A DNA stretch of 64,000 nt from Beaufortia kweichowensis (lineage: Eukaryota > Chordata > Actinopteri > Cypriniformes > Gastromyzontidae). The stretch spans positions 5,141,621 through 5,205,620 of the forward strand of contig CM032809.1 of the NCBI GenBank assembly GCA_019155185.1, read 5' to 3'. The notes under the pieces were generated by a model. The model had not been told where the DNA came from and ran no database searches. It saw only the letters and a program-made list of their open reading frames with translations. A program made the translations under genes and the position numbers. This document shows, piece by piece, positions 51,453 to 64,000 of the stretch (the first letter of the stretch is position 1; every line of letters starts with the position of its first letter).

Positions 51453-51484
<32 letters not shown>
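51354..51484. repeat. (AAT)n microsatellite
   Basis: About 130 bp of AAT/ATA trinucleotide repeat with two near-identical ATGATAACA interruptions, which suggests one internal duplication of a block. It is preceded by agttcacctaaa, like the end of the cyprinid GGGATAGTTCACCC MITE, so it may have grown inside a MITE copy. Confidence 0.95.
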
Positions 51485-51486
<2 letters not shown>

Positions 51487-52604
51487 TATTTAAAATATTT
51501 ATGTGTAACACAATAGTTTTTCCACACAATGGCATGCAGTATTGACAACATCTGCCATGACTGTAAAACCCTGGAGACAAAAAGGAATCTGTGTCCAGAG
51601 GTCGAGTGTGCTTTAAGAATCACCCATGATGGCACAACCTCAGATAAGCATTTGTGCGGGATCAAGGGCAGAAATGATGTATTGTTTCCAGCTATTGCAC
51701 ATTTGTGCTTCCAGAACAAAAAATAGTTTTAAAGTAATCTTTCTGATGAAAAAATAGCTTTATAAAGAGGCACAAACTCTCAGCATAGCATTTTATTTTG
51801 CGAGACTTTCTAGCCTTAATTATTTGTGTCAAGAGTATGTTTATCACAGACACCATGCCTTTCAAACACAGCGTGAGGCATTCTCTAAACCCTAAACACT
51901 TTATTCTATTATTATTTAGAGAGACGCACAGAAATATGGCTATTGGCCAAAGGCAGATTATCTAAATACCACTCAACTGTATTCTAACAATTCTTTGAGA
52001 AATTCTCAGTTTATAAACCACCTGAGGTTTTTCCGTACGCAGATACAAATTCACTTAATTATTAAAATGCTGTGCTGGTAGGCAAAGCTCTTCTCCTTAA
52101 GAAATCCAAATCTCAATTCTGTCAGGAAGTTATCCAATAAAGCCCCAGCAGGCTACTCGTGCATGGCATAAGAAAATGTATATTTTTCCCCACATAATTG
52201 CACTTCATGTTGAGTATACAGAATCGTTGCATTAAATAGCTTTATTTAACCTCATGCCATGTGTTTGCATTGGGTGAATGCTCTTTGAATAATTGTGCAT
52301 ACGTGACATGCTGCTAGAGCTTGGATTTTCATTAAGGGTAATCTCAGTATAATCTCTACCCCGATATGTGTGCTACATGTGGATGTGCAGAGCTCCCATT
52401 TGTGTACTGGGTTTGTTTTCATGAAATTTGTGCTTTGAAGATAACAGATGTCTTTTCATTATGTATTCCTAATGCTATTTTAATCACCTAACCCCAGATA
52501 AATTCTTATTTGTTTAGGAATCAAAAAAGGATAAACTATACTACTCTAGGATTTTATAGCTGGTTGAATGGCAATGCATTTTTGTCTTTCTTTTTGATAC
52601 ATAT

Positions 52605-53065
52605 ACAGTACAGTACCAGTCAAAAGAAACAATTGACAAAATTTTTATCATGATCTTAAAAATCTTTTAATGTAAAGGTGTGTATAGTTTAATGTTTGAA
52701 ATGACTTCTGTATACAAAATTATAATTGTGGCAACATATTCATTTCTAAATTACAAAAATTTTATTTAAAAATGAAATATTTTAAAATGGATTACATGGA
52801 TCAAATAATGAATAAAAAGAAACCAATAGGAGTTCAGCATAGATAAACATTTCTTTAGTGCTGTTTGAAAACATTCTCAGGTTAAGACCTCAATAAGCTG
52901 GATGATAAAATGCCAAGAGATTTTACACATTCTATACAAAAGGCGACTACTTTAAAAAATGCTAAAATATAACATAGTGTTCATTAAACATAATTCCCAC
53001 AGTTACAATTGTGTTACTTCATGGCTTTGATGAGTTAACTACTATTGTGAAATGTGGGAAAAAAT
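52605..53065 (+). mobile_element. Tc1-like-derived repeat, copy 2
   Basis: It starts at acagtaccagtcaaaag, similar to teleost Tc1-like ends, and carries the same blocks as copy 1 (aaacattctcaggttaagac, gctggatgataaaatgcca, atgctaaaatataacatag) on the opposite strand. It is a deleted, non-autonomous copy inside csmd intron 1. Confidence 0.7.
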
Positions 53066-54423
53066 CTAAACGACAGTAAGTAAATGTTATTGACAGATAA
53101 CACAGGCACCCTTAAAAGATTTATTTGGGCTTGCATACACATTTAAATGACAAGTTTTAGATTTTATTCGAAACTAGTAACGTGTTGCAAAATCTTACTG
53201 ACCCACTGTATCTTTCAAACACTGATTTAAGACCCTCATCAAAAAGGTGAACCACAGGGAGCAGTTAGGGCACGCTCTCAGGTTATGTGTGACTGGACCA
53301 CTCGCGTAAGGGTAGATAGGTAGATGGAATATAAAAAAAGAGAGAAAATCTGAGAACATTATTAAAGCAAGAAGAGAAAATTAATTAAAAGTGGTGGTAC
53401 AGACCTGTCCAGAGCAAGTAATTTAGGTCAAGCTTTTCTCTGATGGATGGAGCCACGCACAGTTATTAAAATTTCTAATTGCATGCAATATTTTAGAGTC
53501 TATGACAGGTATGCAAAAGAGAAGTGCAATTAATGCACAGGAGTGTAGTCTGAGCTGCAGGCGATATGGAATGATTAAAATTAGTCAAAGTAATAACCAA
53601 GTGTGTCGTCCCTCCTATTTCCTGTTTTCCTGAAAACATCTTATTGACCACTGATAAACACAAGTGCAGCTGACAGTAATAATGTTCTGGAACATATTTT
53701 TAAATAATTGGCCTTTAAAATTGAATATTAGTGCTTTGCAGAGGTGGATAAAAATATAAATGAACCTTACAGTAATGTTCACTCATCTTATTTATATGCA
53801 CTTTAATAATTACACGGACATTATAAAGGTCCTTGTTATGGAAACATTGCATTGTACTAACAAATGATTAAATGCTCTGTCAGATCAAATAACACACTAA
53901 TTAATGTAAATTAATAATTTATAATTCCCGGACTAAACTGCCAAATGAACATATTCATTACGTTGCAAGGTTGTAAATCACAGAACATTGTTTGCAAATG
54001 TTTTACAACTTTTTGTTGATATACTAGCAAACCCACTGATTGAGAATATAAGGTTGCGTGAGAGTTGCGACCTTATGCGTCACGTTCTCACGTCTGGTTG
54101 TTGATCGGCGTGCGAACGGATTAAAAACAAGCACATACACATTGTTGATAATGAGAGAACTCTTTGCTTTTCACATGCTACATTGACAAAAATTAACATG
54201 TACTCATGTATTTTTCCCATGAAATGAATCCCTCTTGTAATGTATTAAAAGACAATAAAGTTCACATTTATGTGAATTTCATTTGACATTCATGTCAAAT
54301 GACCGATAATGGAATGTAGATTCTGACCTTCTCACAGTTGTAACCTATACTGTATTAGTCATCTGAACTTAACTTGTACTTTGACATGTATTTTATTCCT
54401 TCTTCTCTCTCTTTTATTCACAG

Positions 54424-54640
54424 CTCAAAACTGCAGTCACACACTACACAGTCCAAATGGGACAATAGAAAGCCCTGGATACCCGTATGGATATCCCAAC
54501 TACGCCAACTGCACATGGGTGATTGTGGCACAGGAACATAACCGGATACAGTTGGTATTTCAAGGCTTTGCCTTAGAGGAGGACTTTGACATCCTTTCAG
54601 TCTATGATGGGCAGCCGAGTCCAGGAAACCTACGTACACG
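54424..54640 (+). CDS. csmd2: csmd (probably csmd2) exon 2: first half of CUB domain 1
   Basis: This exon encodes about 72 residues beginning QNCSHTLHSPNGTIESPG and ending PGNLRTR. It is the N-terminal half of a CUB domain: the first Cys (QNC), the ESPGYPYGYPNYANCTW block with its second Cys and Trp, two N-glycosylation sequons (NGT, NCT), and the acidic FALEEDFDILSVYDG block that holds Ca2+ in CUB domains. The acceptor is a pyrimidine-rich tract ending ttattcacag at 54423. The donor is acacg|gtaaat at 54641, phase 2. Phase 1 entry fits exon 1 exactly (G + CT = Ala). From memory, QNC without CGG and the NLRTR end favour CSMD2, while DILSVYDGQP is like CSMD1. The second half of the CUB domain must lie in an exon beyond the window. 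Confidence 0.93.
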
Positions 54641-57439
54641 GTAAATACATTTTAAATTATGATATACGTCTAAATGCTGGATAAAATCATTTTTTATTAA
54701 AATCACAAATTGCTTGCTAACATTTTACATTATTTTCTACTGACAGAGGGTACAGTAGTTTACATAAAGTGTACACTGTGAGAATATTTTGTAGAACACT
54801 TTGGCAAATCTTGTTTAAATGAGTTAAAGGATATAAAGTTTTATTATAGTTCTGTATCTAATGTTTGGAAAATTGAAGACCTTGAGTTGGTTCAGTACTT
54901 TTGACTTTATTGCCAACATGAGCCTGAATTTATTTGTTGTATACTTGAAAATAAAAGGATTTTGGCTCTGGGGACTGAAGGAAACAGATATCCTCTGGGG
55001 TTGTGTCCTTGGGGCCTTGGCCTGTTTTCCATTCCAAAGCTTCAATTTTAAAAAGCTTGCCTACATACAAACATCCTTTTGCTGATACATTTATTCCCAA
55101 TGAAATTATGTTTTATTGAAAACATTTCTGAAAACTTTGAGAAAGTGTTGCTTGTTCCAACATTTTTATGAAATAATATACAGTACATGCACAAGGGCAC
55201 CTTTTGGATTTTTTCAATTTTATACACTTTTATTATTACCTATTTTTAACATTTTACATTTAATGACAGCTTCTCCCAAAACCCCACATTTCCATGGTGT
55301 TTTTAAAATGTTAACCTTGTCCGGTACAGTAGGCATCAGCTAAACTCTATGTCCTAGAGAAATCCAAAATATATTGAGAATATATTGTTGAAATAGGCTA
55401 TTATTTTATTAAACAGTCAGTATGTGAATATCTGTATACTGTGTGCTTGGTCCACATGAGCTTTTTATCCTAATGTATGGCAGTGCGTTTTGTGCTTCAT
55501 GGTTATCAGATAAAACCAAGCCAGCTAACCATTTTACATATATTAGCAACACTTAATACTATGTGAAGGCAATAACCATGTCAGTAATGTTAAAGAGGTT
55601 TAGTATGCTGTATAGTTCAATCTCATTGCCTGGAATTGTTAAGGATCGCTCAGATGGTCCGTTGCAAATGAAACACCATTCTGTCCATGTGCTAATTGAG
55701 TTAATGACACATTCTTCAGTCTCAAAAGAGATACCATTGGCTGACCCAGCCGTTTTATTACCTACGCCTACAAATGACTTTTTTAAGAATCAAGTCTTTA
55801 TTCTCTGTTTAATCTAGAAAAGGTCCAGTGAGTCATTGTGGACCATGGCAACATATTTTCTTTACTCAGTTAGCTATATTAAGTCTATAATGTTTAAAAG
55901 GTTTATAAAAATGAATTTATAGTATTATTTAACTCTTTTTTGAAGTACTCAATATGCAGAATGCCATATTATCCCTCTTAATTTTTGAATCAGTTCTTAG
56001 CTGAATTGCAATCGCTGTGGAGATGGTTTAGTTTGAGACATGAAGTGCCGTTTATCCTTCCAATTAGAAATGTATTTATTTGATTTTGAGCAGTTTGTGT
56101 GTTTGGGTGGGTGGATTTGAATGTATTGTGTCAACAGAATTGTGTGACAAAGGCTTATGTCATCTATTTTTATTGTGATGTTTGAAATGTTTTACTCTAC
56201 GTCTTGATCAGGGCTATAGTTTTATGTTAGCCTCACAAGTTCCAAAATGTTTCAACATCTCTTCTCAATGTCATGGTACTTGCATTTCTAAAATGTCTGA
56301 TATAAGATATTGTGACATCCTTGACATGTACGTGAAGACTTGAGTATAGTATGTGTCTCTAATTGGGCCTGTGCAACTGCTGGTTTTGAGGAGGCATCAG
56401 TGGGCTATTCTTTATTTATGATATACTGACATGGGGTTGATAGCTATATTTATATACAAAGACATAGAGTGTAGAAAACTGGATTGAGAACATGTTTTGT
56501 GTTCCTTTATATAATAGAAGCCTCTACTGTAGTGGTGCTTAATTCTGCTCCTGAAGATCTACTTACCTGCAGAATTGCTTGGGAGTTGTAATTATGATGT
56601 GATGTGCGTTCAAGTGAGGAAAAAAAAAAACTGATGCATTAGGCAATTTCTTTCCTCTTCTGTTCTTTATCAAGAAGGCAGGAAGCTTTTATTGCAGCTG
56701 TGCAACAAAATTAAGAGTAAATATTAGCTTTGCAATTGCTTTGCTGTATATACAGTGTTTTATTATTCCTGCGCTGCAACAAAGAATGATGGGAAATGAA
56801 GTTTAATTGCACAAACCTACATTCATGTGCACTCGTCTCGTAATTATTATAATTCTGAAATTACTTCCTAACAGTTTCAATTTTTCTCTAAAACAGCTCT
56901 GTCAATTGAGCTGAAAAGAGATCATTCAGGTGTTTTTACACTCTAGATGAGACAGAAGGGCTCTTAGATAAAGATTTGCTTAGTTTCACCGGTTTGCACA
57001 GATTTTCCAAATCTGACAGTCTGCCATCATCAACCAGGAAGGGCTAGATGAACCAAGCTAACCAGTCACACTTTGGTGTGGATCTTGTAGCATCGGGTGG
57101 ATAGTGTTGGGCACTTTGTTTAATTTCTCTTATTTATTTGTATAACTCCAGGACTGCGCTCCTCTTGATATATAGATGACTCCTCGGCCAGCTTTTATGA
57201 AAGAGCAAGTCTCCGACAAATCCCAATTAAATCAGACGCTGTCGTCCTTCTCTTTCTTTTTTGAGTTTGGTCCAAAGCTGGTTCTGTTGGTCTAATGCTA
57301 TGCATGTTTGAATAAACAGACCTTTTTTTACATTTTTCTGTTTGTGGATCCATTGCATATTTAACACGATAACTGTCACTGCATGAATTTGCATTATTCG
57401 AGATTATACAGTTTTTTAAATTTTAGATATTTTATTTCT

Positions 57440-57560
57440 TTTTTATATTTTTATTTTAGGTATTTTTACAAATAACATTTGTATTGTTTTTTTTATTTAT
57501 GTTTATTGTCATGAAAACTTGACAATACATTTAAAGTCTTATTGTCAGTAATTGTTAGTT
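57440..57560 (+). repeat. unnamed AT-rich dispersed repeat, 5' fragment
   Basis: Only the first third of the unit is recognisable: tattttaggtatttttacaa, atttatgtttattgtcatga and aaaacttgac. The rest is lost. Confidence 0.45.
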
Positions 57561-60100
57561 GCCACATTCAATAAAAATAGATTTTTTTAATAATAAGTTA
57601 GCTATGTGCTGACTGTCACTTATACTGACATTCAAACCCTTTGATCCATTCCATTAAAAGGTTTAGATTGATTGACATTTGAGATCATTGTGTTCTTAAT
57701 GGCAAATCAGACAGAGAGTTGGCTACTACACTGGAGACTGTAGCTCATGAACCGATACACTTCTGTGAAATGATTAGCAGAGAAACACTCAGACCTCTTT
57801 AAATGCACTTAAGTAAAGAAATGAAGTGATGATAAGCATTGAAGTACTGTTGGTGTGAGTAAGTTTGGCAAGTTTAGCAAAGTAAACCATCTACATGTAA
57901 GAATAGCTTAGCTCAGTATAACACATTAGAAATCAAAGAAAAAATGATTTCATTGTATTCCTTAAATATATATATTATATTATTTTATTTTACCAATTTT
58001 GTTTTATCAAAATAAGCAAAGTACTCAATTTATGGAGGTATGGATAAAATATTTGTCTTATTTATTGTCTTAGATATTTATTTTTGTTTATTTGTTCTCA
58101 TACATATAAAGCAGGACGTTTCTGCTTTTGCAAATCGCAGTTGATGTCAAATACAGCTATAATGTTACCTGTTAGATGTTCACATGACTTTTATTTTGTC
58201 ATGCAATGGCTATGTCATGTGACATTTAAGTCATGTGACAAACTTCAGCTTTTGGAATGGTGTTCCAATCATCTGTGACTGGAGGATTAGCTTGTTAGAG
58301 CACTGCAGTTCATTAGGTATTAGTCATTAGCTTGACGTAGGTGGACTGCTTTTCTTTCTGTGTCACACTATGTGACGCATTTCTTATGTAAAAATGTTAA
58401 AAGGTTAGAAGCTGACATCTTTGTTACTTATTATTAGCTTAATTTAAAAGCAGCAGAAAGGAATTTTCCCACTATGCCGTCTTAAATAATCGTACTTTTG
58501 GAACTATCTAAATGAATGAATGAAGATATAAGAGGTGAGTGATATGCTTTAAAATGCAATTTTTGATGTGAAGTGAAATGTTGTGGAGGGTAAATGATGA
58601 TGCGTTTGTTGATGCTGTAATTGATTGCTCATAGTTTGGTAGAACAGTGTGTGTCTGGTTTGAAGTTATGATGTATTATTTGCTGTCAGTGCAGTCTGTG
58701 AAGTGTGTGAACATTAGTCTCTGCAGTCCTCAAAAAGGAATGAAATTAAGTCAAAAGTTACAATTTATGCTTTTCATCATAGTGCAGATTACACCATGAC
58801 ATGTAAAGCATTGTTTAAATGCAATGTTGTTAAAAATGACTTTGTTTGTCTGTTTGTGTAAGTTTGCATATCATAGTTACTGTTTTCATAGTGTGGTTGT
58901 TACTGTACAGTAATAGTTTTTAGTGTTTATTTGCAAGCTGTGACATTTGACAGCTATTTGATTGTTTTTGACTTTTTTAAAACTTTTTATTTATATTTTT
59001 CACAGAACAAAACAAAAAGAACATTATCTGAGACAAGTGATAAAATAACAAGAATAATACAGAGAAAGATAATAATAAATACAAATATTCTATATAAATA
59101 TATTGCTGCACCTAATATGAATGTTCACAACAAACATAATACATTAATATACAGCCATATAATGATATAAAATATATAATGTATATAAAAATATATAATG
59201 TATTTTTGACTTTTTGTCTGATAATTAACTTAAGTGTTAAATTTAAGCATTGGCATATTCTCAATAGCGTAACAGTATATTATACACCTCAAATTTGGTA
59301 TCAGTCAGCATGAAGTTTGCCATAAGTTTGTGTGCCATATGCTGCTACTGTAATGGAAATATGTCAAGACTGGGTTTATTTGAATAGAGAGAACACAGGG
59401 GACAGCAAGGAAGAAAATATATATATATATCTATTTGGCCAAAACGATTGGGATTCCATTGACTAACTTCCATACATCATTTCTTTCCCCGTATCCCATT
59501 GCATTTTCCCATATGCTGTGATTTATTTCTTCTCACCCTCGTATACTTGATTGAAATCTCGGCACTTATTGTTGGTTGTAATATTGGCAGGGCCATAAAT
59601 GGAAGAAACATTACTTTTCCTTTCTCTTTCTTTCTCAGTTTTACAGTTCGGTATACAGTACAGGCCTGAAGTAGCGTTATCTCATTTCCAGTTTATGATG
59701 TTAGGTAAAAAAGTCACATGAACAGCTATGATGTCACATAGCTGACTGATGGGACTGTTGCCATCGATACTCATTCCCATAGCTGATTATTTATATTATG
59801 AATTGATAATTGTGCTTCTGAGATATGGAAAAGGCAAATGAATATCAGAGAGCGTTTTATCAGTTGTATTACGTTCATGTTGAAATAGGTGTATGGGTGC
59901 AAAGCAACATCAATTAACCTACAGAGATGAACATGACCTCCTCTCTGCTGATCAGACATGAGTGATATCTAAAGGGGCTCAATTGTTCATTTCAATCAGC
60001 TATTTGAGATAATGCCAAATCATATGTCAAAGTCTGGGTGACATTTGCATGCGGCTTATGATCGGCCGTGGCACCCTCATAGTGTGAAATATTTTAACAA

Positions 60101-60170
60101 ATTACGCTCACACCTCCTGAAAAGTGACAGAAGCGGTTTCTCAGGAGGAAAACGTGATAATGAGCGTAAT
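60101..60170. repeat. nested inverted repeat in csmd intron 2
   Basis: attacgctca (60101-60110) pairs perfectly with tgagcgtaat (60161-60170). Inside, cctcctga (60113-60120) pairs perfectly with tcaggagg (60141-60148). The right arm has an extra 12-nt bulge, so it is not a textbook microRNA precursor. The surroundings (about 60000-60260) are GC-balanced. Confidence 0.6.
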
Positions 60171-61359
60171 TGATGCAGTAATGAGACGCCTGTAGTAGAG
60201 TCTGCATGTGATTCAGCTTTGGAGGAGATTTGTAACATGAGCGGAGAGAGAACATTTTCTGTGATGTCCTTCTGTTGTGTTACAATCTGACACGTATTGT
60301 CCTTGAAATATGCTTTGTTGTTATGTATTCTGTTTAGTACACTGGTGCAAGAGAGACATATGAGGCTAAAGTTAAGTGAAATGGCTTGCTTTCCACAAAA
60401 ACATTGTTTTAAACTATTTAAACATGATAGGTCAAGTGAGTTGTTTATAGTTGTGTAATTGGTGAAAACGCATTAAAATGATTGGCCATCAAACATTTAG
60501 GGCTTTGTTCAGGGAAAAAACAGTAAATCTTAAATCTGGGTTGTTTTTTTGAAATAGAGTTTTGAAATCTGTTTATCAGTCTGTTCCAACCTACATCCAT
60601 ATATGTTTTTAAATCAAATTAAAATCAAATTTTTTTAATGCATCTTAGTCTGAATCATGTCGAAACAGATTTTATATCATTTAATATCACTCTGGATGTG
60701 ACATGTTTGTAAAGTAATACAAAGCGCACAACATTGTCTAGAGCTCTGTCCGAATGCACTGATATAGATATACAAGAAGATTTCTACAAGATCAATTTTA
60801 GTGATGTAAAGAATCAATTTAGAAAGATTGAGATAAGTTTGAGAACCATATCGAGGAGTGCCACCCCTTGTTTCAACAAAACAACCCAAGCAAGGCATTC
60901 AAATGTGAACTAGACCAGGGTCACAAGTTTGTTGCGAGGTATAAATCAAATATGTGGTGGAATAACCTAATTAAGCAACAGACAAAAAAGGTAATAAGAA
61001 AAAAATAATTAAAATATCCAAGTAATAAAGAGACGAAATTGCCAACATCTTCCATCTATCCCACCACCGGTTGGAGAAGAAATAATGCTTTACCAATGAG
61101 GACAGTATCGATGCTTGCTAAAAATCTCATACCCTCATTTACCTTAAGTATCCATTCATCCTGCTTAATGTTCTGTACTGTTTTGTTTCTGTAGCACAAA
61201 GCGGCTGCTTGATGTCGATAAGCCAATACAGTGCAGGAGATGGAGATGAGCATTGGGGGAGGGAGTTATTACGTGACTTCAGTGAGCTTGTTAAGAGTTG
61301 GGAGGAAGTGGCTTCAATTAACTCCTTTAATTAAAGTACTTGTCATATTGCAGTGGTGA

Positions 61360-61620
61360 GTCAGCATGGTGAAGTGTTCATCTTCTCAGGAACGTTAATG
61401 CAAAGGTGCCCGGCGCCTCTGGAGAATGCGCTAAGTATGCCTCCGCCAAGGTCCTTATAATGGAGGAGGTGCACGAATCCCTCAGCTGTAGTGTAGTCCT
61501 CCCATATGCATTATGAGGGATGTTTTCCACCTGCGTCTATAAAAAGCTAGCTGTTGTGAAAACTAAGGAGGCACTGCATGAACATGAGAATTAGGAATTA
61601 TCTCAACAACGGTCAGTGTG
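61360..61620. other. GC-balanced block in csmd intron 2, candidate regulatory element
   Basis: It has mixed composition with ggtgcccggcgcctctggag and a TATA-like ctataaaaagctagctg near 61538. No repeat family is recognised. Confidence 0.25.
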
Positions 61621-63789
61621 CTCCCAATGTCCTTTGCAGCTAATCAAATGAGAGGCCAAAGCTGGTTTGAGAGTTTATTAGAATCTGAGGGAGAGCAGGA
61701 GAGATACAGAACAATAAAATAACCCCATGTATAAATAACACAATTCCAGCCGCGGCCTTCGAGGATGAATGCCTTCTTGAGAGAGTCAGGATGAGGTGGA
61801 AGCTAAAGCCCGTAGCCTTCTTTCTAACTCATGCTTCAGCAACGAAGATAACATTTAATTAATTAATCCGTGAGTCTGTAGGGATAGTGTAGAGAGAGAC
61901 AGAATGTGAGAGAAGGAACACGTAGGAAGAAAGGAAACTCTGGAAGGAAGCGCAAAGGAAATATAGGAGATAGGAAATGGCAAAATATCTTTGAGAGTGA
62001 AGAGGAATAACAGGAGAGAAGGCCTTTCGATTTTCTTTCCTCCATCTGGATCTCAATATCTAATTAAAAATTTAATTGCAAACAGTTGGCTTCGTTCGAG
62101 ATGCTCTGATTATTGGTGCAAACCTGCTCAAAATGATGGATGGATTCAGATTGATTTATTGTCCTTTCATCCAATCAATATTGTGTTCTTGCAAAATTAT
62201 TCTAAGACTAATTGTTTGCTTAGAGACCTTTTGGCCAACAGATGCACTCAACAAACCGTGTTGAGTGTTCATTTTTATTTTCTAAATGTGCTTCATTTAA
62301 TCACCTTAGAGCAAGTACTGTATGACATGTTAGGTCCGTTGTCTAAATATTGGAGTATCATGCTTTTAGCTTACTGAAGCAGCATTGTTTACTTATAGTA
62401 AAAGACACAGAGTTGTTCCCTATGTAGAAAACTTTAGACATGTCATTTAAAGCAATTAAGATGTTTGCTTGTTTCTGACAAGTGCTGGATCTTGTCGTTT
62501 ATTTGATTTGCTACCCATCATCAGTCAAGGAATGTGATATGTAACATGTGGTTTCGTGTCTTTTTTGGTTCACTGATTGCAACCTCAAGATTTTTTCTGT
62601 TTTTGATGGGTTTTCTGTGTAGTCTCTATCTGCCTCTGCTTATTGTGATCCAGAAGCCAATCAAGAAGAAGGGGAAACTATACCAAGTGAACATACAACA
62701 TGACGGAGACTGTGGTTATTTTGGTCAGAAGGGTTATCAGGTGCAGTGTTGTGTGCATATTTATGTAGAGCGCCTGTAGCGGAGTGATGGAGGTTGTGGA
62801 GGGGGTGATGGGGAGGTTGATGCAGATGGTCATTAGCTCCAATGTTGAAACTCCACAGTCATTTAGGATCATTTATCCCCCAGTGATGAGTTTTGCAACC
62901 GTGCTCATCCATCGATAACTCATCCTACCCTTCCTCTTTTTTTCATGGCTTTTTATGGCCCTTAAATTCCTCTGCACAGTATTATATCACTGCTTCTCCA
63001 TGCTAAATAATTTAGCCTGTGCTGCTTTTCTTCTCGCTCAACCTTCAGTGTGTGCACCACTTTGTGTTGTACACTCTCTCGACGTGGAGGCTCAGTACTT
63101 ACACTGGTTTTTCTATTATATCCGCACACTATGTACCTCCGTGACAGCTCAGCTTATTTTTTGTGTTCTCAAGATCTATATTTTTAATGGTTTGCCTTGT
63201 ATTCAGGAAGTCTAAAATGAATTAGCTTTTAAAAGACAGGACTCTGAAAGGCAGACAGCTGGAGTGTCACATCAAGAACTTCTGTAATAGCCAAGAACAA
63301 ATGACTCGGCACATTAGTTGAAAAGGTTGGCTAAGCAGAAATAACAACTTAATTGTTTGAGAGAAGGGATATTGCTGTAGATTGAAATTAGATGTTCGCT
63401 TGCTATCGCAGTGCTGGTGGGGGTGAGAGGGAGGCACAGGAAGTCAAAGTGCCATGATTTACCCGAGGAGCTACATGAAGGAGATGCCGTTTGGATGTCA
63501 ACTTATATATTCTTAAAGATTAAATAATACATATATAGAGTAATTAAGACATAATTGCTGATTTCTCCTGCAGTGTTTGACAACAGTAAACGCTATTAGG
63601 GTTGGTATTGTTTGTGCTGACGTGATCTGAACCAACAGACTAATAAGGTGTTGCCATAGAGATAATGTCAGATTCGAAGAGCTACTAGATATCCTTCACT
63701 ATGAGTTTAGTATTATTTTTGCACAGAAGCTGTACAGGAAACAATGTTCCTATGTTTTTAAATAAAACCGGGTTAAAAAAAACGTAGGA

Positions 63790-63840
63790 CCTTATCTATG
63801 TCAGACTCGAACCCGGGTCACTGCACGTGTGAATGGCCCA
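63790..63840 (-). repeat. tRNA-like fragment, probably a SINE remnant
   Basis: The minus strand contains gtgacccgggttcgagtctg, a good B-box with flanking T-arm pairing. No matching A-box at the normal distance and no acceptor stem are visible, so this is a SINE head or tRNA pseudogene. Confidence 0.5.
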
Positions 63841-63862
63841 CTGCTCTTACATTTATTTAGTG

Positions 63863-63898
63863 TACCAAGGGTAGTGTACAAACACACAACCCTTGGTA
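63863..63898. repeat. hairpin, 10-bp perfect stem
   Basis: taccaagggt (63863-63872) and acccttggta (63889-63898) form a perfect stem with a 16-nt loop. It lies close to the tRNA-like piece. Confidence 0.7.
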
Positions 63899-64000
63899 TA
63901 TAACAAGGTCAAAAGCAGGTCCTTTGCAATTTCAGGCATATGCCTTCAAAAGCTTAATAACATGGTTCCTTGCAGATGTCTCTAGCAGATGGCTTGGACT

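Larger units (their letters stand above)
42045..54423 (+). other. csmd intron 1
   Basis: Intron between the signal-peptide exon and the first CUB exon, phase 1, GTGAGT donor and ttcacag acceptor. It holds no further coding exon that I can support. Contents seen: a 17-nt exact tandem duplication (42286-42319), a copy of the unnamed AT-rich dispersed repeat (49110-49260), an AAT microsatellite (51354-51484), a Tc1-like-derived repeat (52605-53065) and a GC-balanced block around 48150-48460. A long first intron is normal for this gene family. Confidence 0.85.
54641..64000 (+). other. csmd intron 2 (5' part, runs off the window)
   Basis: Sequence after the exon 2 donor. I looked in the larger open frames for the second half of the CUB domain and did not find it, so the intron is at least 9.36 kb. 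It contains part of the unnamed AT-rich repeat (57440-57560), a nested inverted repeat (60101-60170), a GC-balanced block (61360-61620), a reverse tRNA-like SINE piece (63790-63840) and a hairpin (63863-63898). The rest is AT-rich sequence in which I see nothing defined. Confidence 0.8.

Noticed and set aside
51347..51580. Poly-Leu open frame on the minus strand
   Set aside because: Translation of the AAT microsatellite.
61991..62377. 128-codon open frame in csmd intron 2
   Set aside because: Does not resemble the second half of a CUB domain or any family I know, and has no convincing exon boundaries.

Overview
This is vertebrate nuclear DNA, almost certainly from a teleost and probably a cyprinid-type fish. 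It is AT-rich and intron- and intergenic-rich, with long GA, GT and AAT microsatellites, tRNA-derived SINE pieces and palindromic short DNA transposons with the ends (GGGATAGTTCACCC) that are abundant in cyprinids. There are no bacterial-type genes, operons or CRISPR arrays. Nearly all open frames of 60-130 codons are chance frames or microsatellite translations.

The one confident protein-coding gene is the 5' end of a csmd gene (CUB and Sushi multiple domains; a giant single-pass neuronal membrane protein) on the + strand. Exon 1 (41861-42044) carries the start codon, an N-terminal extension and a signal peptide. Exon 2 (54424-54640) carries the first half of the first CUB domain. Intron 1 is 12.4 kb, and intron 2 runs past the right edge. 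By remembered comparison the CUB half looks closest to CSMD2, with CSMD1 second. The leader contains an in-frame upstream ORF that ends in tandem stops (TGA TAA) 30 nt before the start codon. A GC-box, an E-box and a GT/GA microsatellite lie upstream.

The 41 kb upstream of csmd is a gene-poor, repeat-rich region. Its most unusual item is an approx. 2.07 kb segment (16423-18490) bounded by inverted tgcactgta ends. It holds a miniature multi-exon gene remnant: a possible promoter, a leader exon with a perfect donor, a 26-nt exon, two coding exons, a stop and AATAAA. The remnant resembles the C-terminus of teleost proteins annotated as SAMD3-like, and one base is missing in its third exon. A second oddity is a set of minus-strand, splice-flanked open segments at 37612-38090. 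One has an ABBA-type FHIYHE motif, and the block order recalls the middle of BUBR1; this is tentative.

The repeat landscape includes several terminal-inverted-repeat MITEs, two oppositely oriented copies (50 kb apart) of a Tc1-like-derived repeat, and a dispersed AT-rich family with at least five recognisable copies that I cannot name. Some GC-balanced blocks look like conserved non-coding elements, but only cross-species alignment could show that.
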